Positions 9,523-17,627 of a DNA stretch of 64,000 bases are shown here, one piece after another (positions within the stretch are counted from its first letter, which is position 1; the number at the start of each line of letters is the position of its first letter). The position numbers and the translations under genes are program-made. The stretch is from Marinobacter antarcticus (GTDB lineage Bacteria > Pseudomonadota > Gammaproteobacteria > Pseudomonadales > Oleiphilaceae), in contig NZ_FRAQ01000001.1 in the NCBI RefSeq assembly GCF_900142385.1, positions 930,001 to 994,000 of the forward strand, read 5' to 3'. Under the pieces are notes generated by a model. The model was given only the letters and a program-made list of their open reading frames with translations. It made no database searches and was not told the DNA's origin.

Positions 9523-9615
9523 GAATTCCGCAAAAGTAGAAAGTGATGGTGAGTATTATGCTCGGAATGGGAGTTCAGATCACGGTTAGAAAGAATTGCC
9601 AATAAAACAGGTGTT

Positions 9616-9663
9616 AAAAAAGCTGACACCCCGGGCTTGATGAAAGCGCGGGGTGTCAGCTTT
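9616..9663 (-). terminator. Intrinsic terminator of the PEP-CTERM gene
   Basis: A 14-bp perfect stem (AAAGCTGACACCCC / GGGGTGTCAGCTTT) encloses a 17-base loop that itself pairs GCTT with AAGC. On the minus strand the stem is followed by a run of six T, the classical intrinsic signal. It lies 50 bases after the stop codon of the PEP-CTERM gene. Confidence 0.85.
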
Positions 9664-9713
9664 GTACTCTGTGCACTACAGGACTATGGAGTTCCTGTTA
9701 GCGCGTCAGCCAA

Positions 9714-10397
9714 TCAGGCTTTGCGGCGACGTGCCATGCCGAGGCCGGCAAGGCCCAGGCCGAGCAGGGCCAGGGTGCCGGGCTCGGGTACAGCTGTTGC
9801 AGTTAGTTTAGCCGTCAAGTTGTAGTCACGAACGGTATTTTCGGGAGTGCTGCCGACAGCGTTCAGGCCAAGCAATTCCAGCGAGTATTCGAAGCCGCCG
9901 AGAATAAAGCTGGAGCTTGCGACTGAGGCGCCAGTTTGTGTAATCGTGTCGTCAACTGGGGCATTCTCCAAATCTGTGTAGTACCAGCAACCAAAGAAGT
10001 AAAAACCACATTCGAGGTTTGTGCCGTTGTCTGCTGTTTCGTCATGAGCAAAGATAAACGTACCTGCCGCTGCTTCTGAACCAAAGCCAAGAGTGATGGC
10101 AAGATCCGTCGAAGTGAGGCTTCCAGACCCCGCATCGTTTTGATTATTAGTGTGTCTCAGTGTGCCAAGTTCGAAAGGGGTTTCGTCATTAATGGTCGGG
10201 AGTGGTGATGCGCCTATGAATTCATAGCTGCTGCTGTTGTTGCCCCAATCAATCAGGCTTGTGCCGCCGCCGTTGACACCGCTGTTAACGTTCTCGAATG
10301 TACCGTCAATCGACGTTACGTTAACCGGAAACGCCGCAACACTCATAGCAGCTGTCAACAGCAGTGCACCAAAGGATCCTTTCGCCAACATCTTCAT
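9714..10397 (-). CDS. PEP-CTERM sorted exported protein (THxN-like family)
   Basis: The 227-residue protein has an N-terminal signal peptide (MKMLAKGSFGALLLTAAMSV, cleavage near AAFP) and ends with the complete sorting tripartite signal: VPEPGT, a hydrophobic stretch LALLGLGLAGLGMA, and the basic tail RRRKA. Such proteins are recognised by an exosortase, which cuts at the PEP motif, and often belong to exopolysaccharide or biofilm matrices. The middle is Gly/Ser/Thr/Asn-rich, with ELGTLRHTNNQND resembling the THxN subfamily of PEP-CTERM proteins. No exosortase gene is in the window. AGGAG precedes the start by eight bases, a sigma-54 promoter candidate lies about 65 bases upstream, and the gene has its own terminator, so it looks monocistronic. 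Confidence 0.9.
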   Translation of the reverse strand: MKMLAKGSFGALLLTAAMSVAAFPVNVTSIDGTFENVNSGVNGGGTSLIDWGNNSSSYEFIGASPLPTINDETPFELGTLRHTNNQNDAGSGSLTSTDLAITLGFGSEAAAGTFIFAHDETADNGTNLECGFYFFGCWYYTDLENAPVDDTITQTGASVASSSFILGGFEYSLELLGLNAVGSTPENTVRDYNLTAKLTATAVPEPGTLALLGLGLAGLGMARRRKA

Positions 10398-10462
10398 GGC
10401 ATAACTCCTAGCTTTAAATAGTGGAACAACACACTCAGTTTGTGTCGCATGTTGTTACCTAA

Positions 10463-10479
10463 AGCTATTTTCATGCCAA
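10463..10479 (-). promoter_or_regulatory. Sigma-54 (RpoN) promoter of the PEP-CTERM gene
   Basis: Read on the minus strand the site is TTGGCATGAAAATAGCT. Compared with the RpoN consensus TTGGCRYR-N4-TTGCW it has one mismatch (A for T in the -12 element), with the invariant GG and GC ten bases apart. The predicted start would give a leader of about 55 bases before the ATG. PEP-CTERM genes in many species are driven by RpoN with the PrsK/PrsR two-component system, which makes the match more credible. Confidence 0.7.
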
Positions 10480-10547
10480 CAACAAATAATCATAAATAAC
10501 AACAGCTTGTGATTGGTTGGTTTTTGGCCTGTAAAGGATTTCGACAG

Positions 10548-11801
10548 CTACTGTGTTTCACCCACCTCTAGCTTGTCCAGCAATTCCTGCCCAGGAAAGC
10601 CATCAGCGATCAGTCCTTCATCATGCTGATACTTGCGGATCGCAGAGCGGGTTGCGGGTCCGGTAATTCCATCCGGCTTGCCGGCATCGTATCCACGTTC
10701 ATTGAGAGCAGCCTGAAGTTCAAGGACGGTGTCTCTTGAGAGTGCAGGAGTATCCACTGGAGGAGGATTCTGGAGCATCCCGGCACCGGCGATACGATCG
10801 GCCAGATGGCCGACAGCGATGGCATAAAACTCCGAACGGTTCCAGCCCATGATCACCTTGAAGTTGTGATACGCCAGAAAGGCAGGCCCTTGATGGCCGG
10901 CCGGGACAATCAGTGCAGCGGTAATATCTTCCCGGGCAAGGGGTTTGCCGAAGGCATCGGTAACACCCAGCTCCCGCCATTTGCTCAGTTCAAGGCGCCG
11001 GCCGTCGGCCAGAGAGTAGTCAAAGTTCTCAGGCAGCAGGGCCTCCCGGCCCCAGCGATAATCTCCGTCCCAGTTCATGGACTGGAGAAAACGCCCGGCC
11101 GACATCATGGCGTCTGGCAGGCTGTTCCAGAGATCTCGGCGCCCATCACCATCGGCATCTACGGCATGCTTCAGGAATACGGTGGGCATGAACTGTACGT
11201 GGCCCATGGCGCCGGCCCAGGATCCTTCCATCTGATCTGCCGGTATGGCGCCTTCATCAATAATGCGCAGTGCGGCGATCAGCTGCGTGGTAAAGAAAGT
11301 ACTGCGGCGGGCATCACAGGCCAGGGTTGTCAGTGAGTCTGGTACCGACATTTTCCCGAAGTAGCTGCCGAAGTTGGTTTCCAGCCCCCAGAAGGCAACG
11401 AGATAGGGTGCAGGCACGCCGGTTGCTTCGGTCACCCTTTTCAGCAGCGCGCTGTGTTCTTTGATTAGCTCACGACCCTTGTTCACCCTGTCGTCGTTAA
11501 CCCGACGGTTCAGGTAGTCTGCAAAGGTGGTGGTGAATTCCGGCTGCCTGCGGTCTAGCTCGATTACCCGGTCTATATGCTGAACCTTCGTCATCACCTC
11601 TTGGGCCGTCTTGGCGCTGACTCCGGCCGCAATGGCTTTTTCCTGCAACTGCAGCTTGCACTCTTCAAAGCCGTCGGGTGCTTTAGGAAGGACAGCACTC
11701 TCTGCCAGCGCCGGCAGTGCGGAAGTGGCCAGAAGAGCGGATACAGAGAGACGGCACACCATATGCCGTTTAGGCAGAATCCTTGCAAACTTGGTCAGCA
11801 C
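10548..11801 (-). CDS. Lytic murein transglycosylase, MltB-like with C-terminal peptidoglycan-binding domain
   Basis: The 417-residue protein is predicted to cleave the MurNAc-GlcNAc bond of peptidoglycan with formation of the 1,6-anhydro product. A signal peptide (hydrophobic core around residues 18-33, ending LPALAES) is followed by an SLT_2-type catalytic domain with Glu141 in FWGLETNFGSYFG, the conserved SWAGAMGHVQFMPT and DADGDGRRDLWNS. Residues about 350-415 form a PG_binding_1 repeat (LQAALNERGYDAGKPDGITG). No lipobox is seen, so it is periplasmic. GTG is the likely start, with GAGG six bases upstream; an internal ATG at residue 14 lacks a ribosome site. Confidence 0.9.
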   Translation of the reverse strand: MLTKFARILPKRHMVCRLSVSALLATSALPALAESAVLPKAPDGFEECKLQLQEKAIAAGVSAKTAQEVMTKVQHIDRVIELDRRQPEFTTTFADYLNRRVNDDRVNKGRELIKEHSALLKRVTEATGVPAPYLVAFWGLETNFGSYFGKMSVPDSLTTLACDARRSTFFTTQLIAALRIIDEGAIPADQMEGSWAGAMGHVQFMPTVFLKHAVDADGDGRRDLWNSLPDAMMSAGRFLQSMNWDGDYRWGREALLPENFDYSLADGRRLELSKWRELGVTDAFGKPLAREDITAALIVPAGHQGPAFLAYHNFKVIMGWNRSEFYAIAVGHLADRIAGAGMLQNPPPVDTPALSRDTVLELQAALNERGYDAGKPDGITGPATRSAIRKYQHDEGLIADGFPGQELLDKLEVGETQ

Positions 11802-12047
11802 GTGGAACCTCGGTCAGGGTAAAAGGTGTGGACGATACCAAGCCCATGGTAGCGTGTTTTACGTTCAGGGAAACACTTTGCGGGGCTGCGAGGAGTGACA
11901 GTTCTTTAACCTGTTGGTTCCAGGGTTTTCTGAAGCGCTGTGTATGTCTGTTTTCGTGTTCGAAGTTTGTGGTTTTTTGTAGCTTGCGGGTTTCCCTTGC
12001 GGGCCTTTGATCTATAGTTGGGCGATACATTTACAAGAGTTCGACAC

Positions 12048-12902
12048 ATGGCAATGCTGAAAGCGCTGGTGGTTGATGACGCCAGTTTTGTGAGAGATCT
12101 GGTTAAGCGAACGATACGCCAGCGTTTTCCGGTTATAGAAACCACCGACGCCCAGAATGGCCGCAGGGCGCAGTCGCTTATGTCCCGGACGACATTTGAT
12201 CTGATTCTGTGTGACTGGGAAATGCCGGAGATGTCCGGCATTGAGTTGCTGCAGTGGATGCGCCAGCAACCTCAATACGAGAAGACCCCTTTCATCATGA
12301 TTACCAGCCGTGGCGACAAGGATCATGTGATTGAGGCAGTGAAGGAAGGCGCCTCTGAATACCTTGGCAAGCCTTTCAGCCCGGAAGGCCTGAGCAAAAA
12401 AATCATCAAGGTGATGGGGAGAACCCTGACAGCGGCCATGGACCGGAGTGGCAAATCCATGGCGGGGCCAACCGATGCGTTCAAGGAGTCGGCTGCTCTG
12501 CTTACGCAAAAACGGGAACCCGTGCCCTCCGCGGCCTCCTCACCTCCGTCGCCGGAAGGCTCAAGGCCGGCCGTGACAAAAGGCAGTATGAGCCTGGCCT
12601 CGATCCGCTTTGCAGAGAGTACTCTGAAGTCAGTGGTCAAGGATATTAATCTGACGGAAGTGCGAGTGATCGCAAAGCGGGATCAGGTCTTTCCGGGAAT
12701 CCTGGACCAGGCGGTGGTTGATATAGAAACAGGCGATGGGCAGATGGCGCGGCTAAACGGCTATGTGCACCAGTTGCAGGCGGTAGACAAGCGCCGGGAT
12801 ACTGATTTTGTCAGCGTCACTATCCGGTTTGTGGATGAGGATCCGAAAAAGCTGGAGGACCTTTCCCGCTTTGTAGCCCGCTTCCGGGCCGGCCAGCGCT
12901 GA
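12048..12902 (+). CDS. Response regulator with C-terminal PilZ-like domain
   Basis: The 284-residue protein opens with a complete receiver domain (1-125): acidic pair Asp10-Asp11, phospho-acceptor Asp56 in LCDWEMPEMSG, Thr86 and Lys108 in LGKPFSPEGL. A Pro/Ser-rich linker (about 140-190) leads to a small beta domain (195-284) whose predicted strand pattern resembles PilZ, but the c-di-GMP-binding RxxxR and (D/N)xSxxG motifs are not visible, so ligand binding is doubtful. There is no DNA-binding domain. ATG was preferred to an upstream TTG because AAGAG lies just before it. It converges with phoR; no cognate histidine kinase gene is adjacent. Confidence 0.8.
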   Translation: MAMLKALVVDDASFVRDLVKRTIRQRFPVIETTDAQNGRRAQSLMSRTTFDLILCDWEMPEMSGIELLQWMRQQPQYEKTPFIMITSRGDKDHVIEAVKEGASEYLGKPFSPEGLSKKIIKVMGRTLTAAMDRSGKSMAGPTDAFKESAALLTQKREPVPSAASSPPSPEGSRPAVTKGSMSLASIRFAESTLKSVVKDINLTEVRVIAKRDQVFPGILDQAVVDIETGDGQMARLNGYVHQLQAVDKRRDTDFVSVTIRFVDEDPKKLEDLSRFVARFRAGQR

Positions 12903-12926
12903 GTTCCATCCCCCATCCGGGAGGAG

Positions 12927-14234
12927 TTACTCTGCGGGGCCTTCAACCAGCCGTTCCACCGGAAAATGACAGACAAATTCGCTGCCTTCACCAAGTCGGC
13001 TGCGTACCTCCAGACTACCATCGTGGTTGATCAGTACGTGCTTTACGATGGCCAGACCCAGACCAGTGCCTCCGGTATCCTTGTGCCGGCTGGGGTCAGC
13101 GCGGTAAAAGCGCTCGGTTAACCTGGGAATATGAACCTGATCGATACCGGCGCCTGTATCTTTTACCGACAGGTGTCCACCCAAACTGTTGGTGAACCAG
13201 GATACGGTGATACTGCCCCGGGCGGGTGTGTATTTGACGGCGTTGAATATCAGGTTGGAGAAGGCGCTGCGCAGTTGGCTTTCATCGCCCTTCAGCCGAT
13301 GCGGATCGGAGGCCTCGAAGGAAATCTCATGCTGGTTTTCGCCGCTGAGTGTCCGGGCATCCTGACAGATCTGCCGGATCAGCTTGTTAACGTCCGTTGT
13401 TGCATCATTTACTGTCTGCTCACCGGTTTCGATTCTGGATAGCAGAATGAGATCGGTAATCAGAGCCTCCATGCGATAAGACTGGGTGGCCATAGTGTTG
13501 ACCGCTCGCCGCCATTTGGCCGGGAGCTCATCGGCGTTGTCCACCAGAGTCTCCAGGTAGCCGCTGATTACCGTCAGCGGAGTCCGCATTTCATGGGAAA
13601 CGTTACTGACGAAATCCCTGCGCATCAGCTCCAGCTGGTGCAGGCGAGTGACATCCTTGGCTACGATGAGGCGATCATCCTCCCCGAACAGGCTAATCTG
13701 GATCTGCAAATGGATGTGGGGTTTGGCAGGTGAATGGAGTTCCAGGGGCTCGCGGTAGTCTTTGGCGTCAAAGTAGGATTTGAAGACCGGTGTGCGGATG
13801 AGATTATAGATGTATTGCCCTTGATCCGAATTGCGCCGAAACCCGAGAAGATGCTCTGCCGCCCCGTTCCACCATTCCATGGCGCCGCTTGCGTCGGTCA
13901 TGACGACGCCATCATGCATGGCATTGGTAGATTCCTGTATGCGGTCGATTCTTGCCCGCAGCCGATCCCGGGTTTGCAGATAGTTCTGGTTGAGTTTGTG
14001 CAGCTTTTCGAAAAGGTCACCCCACATACCCAGACTCTGGGGCGCTTCATCGGCGGCATCCGGATTTGCCAGCCATTGCCCCAGGCGGCGGGTCTGATTA
14101 AGCGTCCACAGAAAATAGATTCCCAGCCCGGCGGTCAGCCCGTAAACCGGATATCCCAGATACAGGCCAACAAGAGTGGTGCCTGCGAGGCCAGCAAGCG
14201 TGTAGCGCAGGTTCCGCGACCAGTTTTGCTGCAT
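12927..14234 (-). CDS. phoR: Phosphate regulon sensor histidine kinase
   Basis: PhoR senses phosphate status through the Pst/PhoU complex and phosphorylates PhoB. The 435-residue protein has the expected layout: two adjacent transmembrane segments at about 10-46, a PAS domain (about 95-200, with NAMHDGVVMTDASGAMEWWN), a HisKA domain with His214 in SNVSHEMRTPL, and an HATPase domain with N-box SNLIFNAVKYTP, G1 DTGAGI and G2 GGTGLGLAIV. It starts 42 bases after the phoB stop, so the two genes form one operon. Confidence 0.95.
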   Translation of the reverse strand: MQQNWSRNLRYTLAGLAGTTLVGLYLGYPVYGLTAGLGIYFLWTLNQTRRLGQWLANPDAADEAPQSLGMWGDLFEKLHKLNQNYLQTRDRLRARIDRIQESTNAMHDGVVMTDASGAMEWWNGAAEHLLGFRRNSDQGQYIYNLIRTPVFKSYFDAKDYREPLELHSPAKPHIHLQIQISLFGEDDRLIVAKDVTRLHQLELMRRDFVSNVSHEMRTPLTVISGYLETLVDNADELPAKWRRAVNTMATQSYRMEALITDLILLSRIETGEQTVNDATTDVNKLIRQICQDARTLSGENQHEISFEASDPHRLKGDESQLRSAFSNLIFNAVKYTPARGSITVSWFTNSLGGHLSVKDTGAGIDQVHIPRLTERFYRADPSRHKDTGGTGLGLAIVKHVLINHDGSLEVRSRLGEGSEFVCHFPVERLVEGPAE

Positions 14235-14276
14235 GAAAGGCTGCCTTGTATTGCTCTTGTGGTTTTTACCGGCCTG

Positions 14277-14969
14277 TCAGGCGGGCTGGGTAGAGAATCG
14301 GTAACCGGCGCCTCTCACTGTCTGAATAAGATAGTCGTGGCGTTCCCCCAGGGCTTTGCGCAGCCGCCGAATGTGCACATCGACGGTACGCTCTTCAACG
14401 TAAACGTTGCCGCCCCATACCTGGTCCAGAAGCTGTGAGCGAGTATGCACACGTTCCTGATGCGTCATGAAAAATTGCAGCAGGCGGTACTCTGTAGGCC
14501 CTATGTTAAGCGAGCTATCGTTTGCGGTAACGCGATGACTTGAAGGGTCCAGTGTCAGCCCGTCTACATCAATGGGGGCATCGATACCGGGAGGCGTTGC
14601 GCGGCGAAGTACGGCTTTCAGGCGGGCGACAAGTTCTCGGGGGCTGAATGGTTTGGTGATGTAATCATCAGCGCCAACTTCCAGGCCACGGATTTTATTG
14701 TCTTCCTCGACCTTGGCGGTAAGCATGATGATGGGGATGTCTGCGGTGGTCTCGTCTTTCTTAAGGCGCCTGGCAAGCTCTATGCCACTGGCGCCGGGCA
14801 GCATCCAGTCCAGCAGTATGATATCGGGCTGCCTGTCGATAATCAGGGCGTGGGCTTCACGGGCGTCTGCGGCTTCCATGCATTCGTAATCGGCCATCTC
14901 CAGCGCGACGGCGATCATTTCGCGGATGGCGGATTCGTCGTCGACAATCAGGACGGTTTTTCCAGACAT
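14277..14969 (-). CDS. phoB: Phosphate regulon response regulator
   Basis: PhoB is the OmpR-type activator of the phosphate starvation regulon. The 230-residue protein has a receiver domain (Asp10-Asp11, phospho-acceptor Asp54 in LLDWMLPG, Thr84, Lys106) and a winged-helix DNA-binding domain ending in RTVDVHIRRLRKALGE and VRGAGYRF. Length and sequence match PhoB well. AGGA precedes the ATG by eight bases, and a Pho box with a -10 element stands directly upstream, indicating autoactivation of phoBR. Confidence 0.97.
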   Translation of the reverse strand: MSGKTVLIVDDESAIREMIAVALEMADYECMEAADAREAHALIIDRQPDIILLDWMLPGASGIELARRLKKDETTADIPIIMLTAKVEEDNKIRGLEVGADDYITKPFSPRELVARLKAVLRRATPPGIDAPIDVDGLTLDPSSHRVTANDSSLNIGPTEYRLLQFFMTHQERVHTRSQLLDQVWGGNVYVEERTVDVHIRRLRKALGERHDYLIQTVRGAGYRFSTQPA

Positions 14970-15009
14970 AATCTATATCCTGTTTCAGACCTTGATTTGT
15001 TACTGACCT

Positions 15010-15043
15010 ATTACAACGTCCCAGTGTTACAAGTATATGACAG
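15010..15043 (-). promoter_or_regulatory. Pho box and -10 element of the phoBR operon
   Basis: On the minus strand two 7-base direct repeats, CTGTCAT and TTGTAAC, are separated by the AT-rich ATAC, matching the PhoB box CTGTCAT-N4-CTGTCAC. Ten bases further is TGTAAT, one change from TATAAT, exactly where a PhoB-activated promoter needs its -10. The transcript would begin about 35 bases before the phoB start. This is the only convincing Pho box found in the window. Confidence 0.75.
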
Positions 15044-15049
15044 GCTTGG

Positions 15050-15937
15050 TCAGGAAAGAATCAGGTCCATAACCAGACCAGTAAAAACAGCAAATCCCGC
15101 CCAATTGTTGTTCAGAAATGCCTTGAAACAGCCGTCGCGTTGGCGATCTTTAGCCAGGTACTGGTGGTAGATAAACAGGCCGGCCATGACAACCAGCCCC
15201 AGATAATAGAAGGTTCCCAGCTCACTGCGGTGGCCTACGATGATGAGGATGAGTACAACCATGGCCTGAAGTACGCCGATGATGGCAAGGTCCGCGTCGC
15301 CGAAGAGGATGGCCGTGGATTTGATGCCGACCTTGAGATCATCGTCGCGATCAACCATGGCATAAAAAGTGTCGTAAGCGACTGTCCAGAGCACGTTGGC
15401 GGTGAACAGTAGCCAGGTGACCTGGCTGAGCTCGCCGGCTTCGGCGGCCCATGCCATTGGGATGGCCCAGGAGAAGGCGGCGCCCAGGAACAGCTGGGGC
15501 AGGTGGGTGTAGCGTTTGGTGAAGGGGTAGATAAACGCCAGCACGGCTCCGCCAAAGGACAGGTAGAGCGTGAGGGTGTTGGTGAACAGCACCACCATCA
15601 GAAACGAGACGATGCACAGGCCGCCAAACAAGGCGACTGCTTCCCAGGGCTTTACCCGGCCGGTGGTCAACGGACGGTCTTTGGTGCGTTCGACGTGCTT
15701 GTCCCAGTCCCGGTCGGCAAAGTCATTGATAGCACAACCGGCGGCGCGCATGAAGAAGACGCCCAAGGTAAAGATGACGACATTTCCAATGCCGGGGCTG
15801 CCGTCACCGGCAAGCCAGAGGGCCCAGTAGGTAGGCCAGAGCAGGAGCAATGTGCCGATAGGGCGGTTGATGCGCAGCAACTGTGCGTAATCGGCAAGTC
15901 GGCTCCGTATGTGTTCTGGCACGGAATCAGGCAGCAT
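15050..15937 (-). CDS. ubiA: 4-hydroxybenzoate polyprenyltransferase
   Basis: UbiA attaches the polyprenyl tail to 4-hydroxybenzoate in the inner membrane, the second step of ubiquinone synthesis. The 295-residue protein shows the two Asp-rich Mg-pyrophosphate motifs, NDFADRDWD (residues 71-79) and DRDDDLKVG near 195, and eight to nine hydrophobic helices. The product of ubiC, encoded just upstream in the same direction, is its substrate. The stop codon lies immediately before the phoB promoter region. Confidence 0.96.
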   Translation of the reverse strand: MLPDSVPEHIRSRLADYAQLLRINRPIGTLLLLWPTYWALWLAGDGSPGIGNVVIFTLGVFFMRAAGCAINDFADRDWDKHVERTKDRPLTTGRVKPWEAVALFGGLCIVSFLMVVLFTNTLTLYLSFGGAVLAFIYPFTKRYTHLPQLFLGAAFSWAIPMAWAAEAGELSQVTWLLFTANVLWTVAYDTFYAMVDRDDDLKVGIKSTAILFGDADLAIIGVLQAMVVLILIIVGHRSELGTFYYLGLVVMAGLFIYHQYLAKDRQRDGCFKAFLNNNWAGFAVFTGLVMDLILS

Positions 15938-16045
15938 GGGTCTATCCGTTTGCGGGTGTTTAAAAAATGTCTGTAAAACGAAAGTGCAGGGATTATAGCC
16001 AGTGTGCGGGCAGGGGTGAAAGCCAGAGTGCTTTTCGGCGGCTCG

Positions 16046-16633
16046 TCAGCTCTGGCGGTAAAGAACCGGTAGCAGGTATTCGCCCACCAGCAGGGCACTT
16101 TTTTGGTTTCTGAACAGGGAGCGGCGTGCAATTTCAGGCACGCCGGTTTTCGACAAGCAGCGACTCCGGTGGTTGCAAAGCCCGGTTTCAAGCGGCCCGC
16201 GTTGCCAACCCCGGCTGCTGAACAGATAAGCGCCCAGAGGTTTGCTACCAAGATGAATAAGGCGGCGGCCCTCACCTGTCAGACAGGCGAGGGGGATAAC
16301 CGTGCGTGCGAGAACCCAGGGTTTGCCGTCCCCGCAAAGGCGCACTTCGCGGATCCACGCCTGTTGGCGCAAGGGGATTCCGAGGCGCCTGGCTTCTTCA
16401 AGGGTCGGTGCAGCAAAGCCTTCCCGCTGCACTTCCACGTGAAACGAGCTTGCACACTGTTTCTGCAGGGCCCGGGTAAAGGAGCCCTGCACTTGCAGCC
16501 ATTGCCGTGCCGGGCCATGAACCGCTGGATTGCGGAGCCCGGCCGCGATGAGAGACCGGTACCAATCGGTTGGCGGAATGATCAGGCTGGCGTTGTCTTC
16601 GCAGGTATCGATATCAGAGACCTTTGACGGCAT
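16046..16633 (-). CDS. ubiC: Chorismate lyase
   Basis: UbiC converts chorismate to 4-hydroxybenzoate and pyruvate, the committed step of ubiquinone synthesis. The 195-residue protein resembles UbiC of pseudomonads: WIREVRLCGDGKPWVLARTVIP holds the conserved Arg and Glu region, and LGSKPLGAYLFSS carries the product-binding part. The chosen ATG overlaps the end of hpt by 20 bases; an alternative in-frame ATG lies 15 bases further upstream and neither has a strong ribosome site. ubiA follows 108 bases later. Confidence 0.88.
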   Translation of the reverse strand: MPSKVSDIDTCEDNASLIIPPTDWYRSLIAAGLRNPAVHGPARQWLQVQGSFTRALQKQCASSFHVEVQREGFAAPTLEEARRLGIPLRQQAWIREVRLCGDGKPWVLARTVIPLACLTGEGRRLIHLGSKPLGAYLFSSRGWQRGPLETGLCNHRSRCLSKTGVPEIARRSLFRNQKSALLVGEYLLPVLYRQS

Positions 16634-17171
16634 AAATCCCAGGCGCATTACGCCAGTAACCTTTGTAATCCATGCCGTAGCCAAACAGGAAGCGGTCTTC
16701 AACATTTAGCCCGGTGAAATCCGCTTTGAGGTCAGGGCGGGCTTTGCGGTCATGTTGCTTGTCGACCAGCACGGCTGTCAGCACCTGCTTCGCACCATGA
16801 GTCAGGCAGTAATCGGCAATGGCGCACAGGGTTGTGCCTTCATCAAGAATGTCGTCAACAATCAGCACAATGCGATCTTTCATATTGGCTTCAGGTTGAA
16901 GTTTCCATTCAAGAATACCGCCAGTTGTTTCCTGCCGATAGCGCGTGGCATGAAGGTATTCCGCCTGCACAGGGAACCTGAGTTGAGGCAGCAGTTGGCC
17001 GGTAAAGATCAGCCCGCCGTTCATTACACAAAGCAGCAGGGGGTTGCAGTCTTTTAGGCGGCCGGTAATGTCGTCGGCCAGATTGCGGATAGCAGTCTGC
17101 ACCTGTTGCTCACCAACCAGGCAATCAGCTTCGGCCATAACCTGATTCATTTCGGCGACGGTATCGCTCAT
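16614..17171 (-). CDS. hpt: Hypoxanthine-guanine phosphoribosyltransferase
   Basis: The enzyme salvages hypoxanthine and guanine with PRPP. The 185-residue protein contains the PRPP-binding signature IVLIVDDILDEGTTLC (residues 101-116), the CVMNGGLIFTGQLL pyrophosphate loop, and the purine-binding VEDRFLFGYGMDYKGYWRN near the C-terminus. The start at MSDTVAEM fits the family; upstream in-frame codons give no recognisable sequence. AGGA lies nine bases before it. It overlaps ubiC and is divergent from rubA. Confidence 0.93.
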   Translation of the reverse strand: MSDTVAEMNQVMAEADCLVGEQQVQTAIRNLADDITGRLKDCNPLLLCVMNGGLIFTGQLLPQLRFPVQAEYLHATRYRQETTGGILEWKLQPEANMKDRIVLIVDDILDEGTTLCAIADYCLTHGAKQVLTAVLVDKQHDRKARPDLKADFTGLNVEDRFLFGYGMDYKGYWRNAPGIYAVKGL

Positions 17172-17378
17172 AACGGTCGGTCCTGTCGTAAAACCGGCGA
17201 TTATACCGGAGAGGGTCGGCGGAGGGGAGGGGGTGCAATACCGACAGTTGGCAGAAAAAGCTTTGTGGGTGCGTCGGCACCGGCATTGGTCAATCCGGGT
17301 GTGCCAGTTATCATGGCACAGCAAGGCTTGGAAATTAACCGGTAAGGCGGGCTTCGCTGTCTGTCGGTATAAAAACAC

Positions 17379-17407
17379 TTGTTGAGGTATTGTTCGACAA
17401 TTAATAT
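17379..17407 (+). promoter_or_regulatory. Candidate sigma-70 promoter of rubA-rubB
   Basis: TTGTTG and TAATAT are 17 bases apart and would start a transcript about 27 bases before the rubA ATG. The hexamers match consensus at four positions each, so support is moderate. Confidence 0.35.
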
Positions 17408-17440
17408 GGCGGCCACAAGCGTGTGGCGGAGAGATTGTTT

Positions 17441-17608
17441 ATGAAGAAGTGGCAGTGCGTGGTATGTGGCCTGGTCTATGATGAAGCGGAAGGCTGGCCG
17501 GAGGATGGTATTGAGCCTGGAACTGCATGGGACGATGTACCCGAGGACTGGGTCTGCCCCGACTGTGGTGTGGGTAAGGAAGATTTTGAAATGATCGAGA
17601 TCGGCTGA
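17441..17608 (+). CDS. rubA: Rubredoxin
   Basis: This 55-residue one-electron carrier holds a single iron in four cysteines: Cys6 and Cys9 (CVVCG) and Cys39 and Cys42 (CPDCG). The hydrophobic core residues and EDWVCPDC are typical of the AlkG2-type rubredoxins that pass electrons from rubredoxin reductase to membrane alkane hydroxylases. GGAGAG precedes the ATG by seven bases. It is followed 19 bases later by the reductase, so both are made together. No alkane monooxygenase gene is in the window. Confidence 0.96.
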   Translation: MKKWQCVVCGLVYDEAEGWPEDGIEPGTAWDDVPEDWVCPDCGVGKEDFEMIEIG

Positions 17609-17627
17609 GCCCGAACGGAGCATGGTT

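Noticed and set aside
14999..15016. Second Pho-box-like repeat downstream of the first
   Set aside because: It is out of the 11-base register with the first box and coincides with the -10 element, which explains the similarity.
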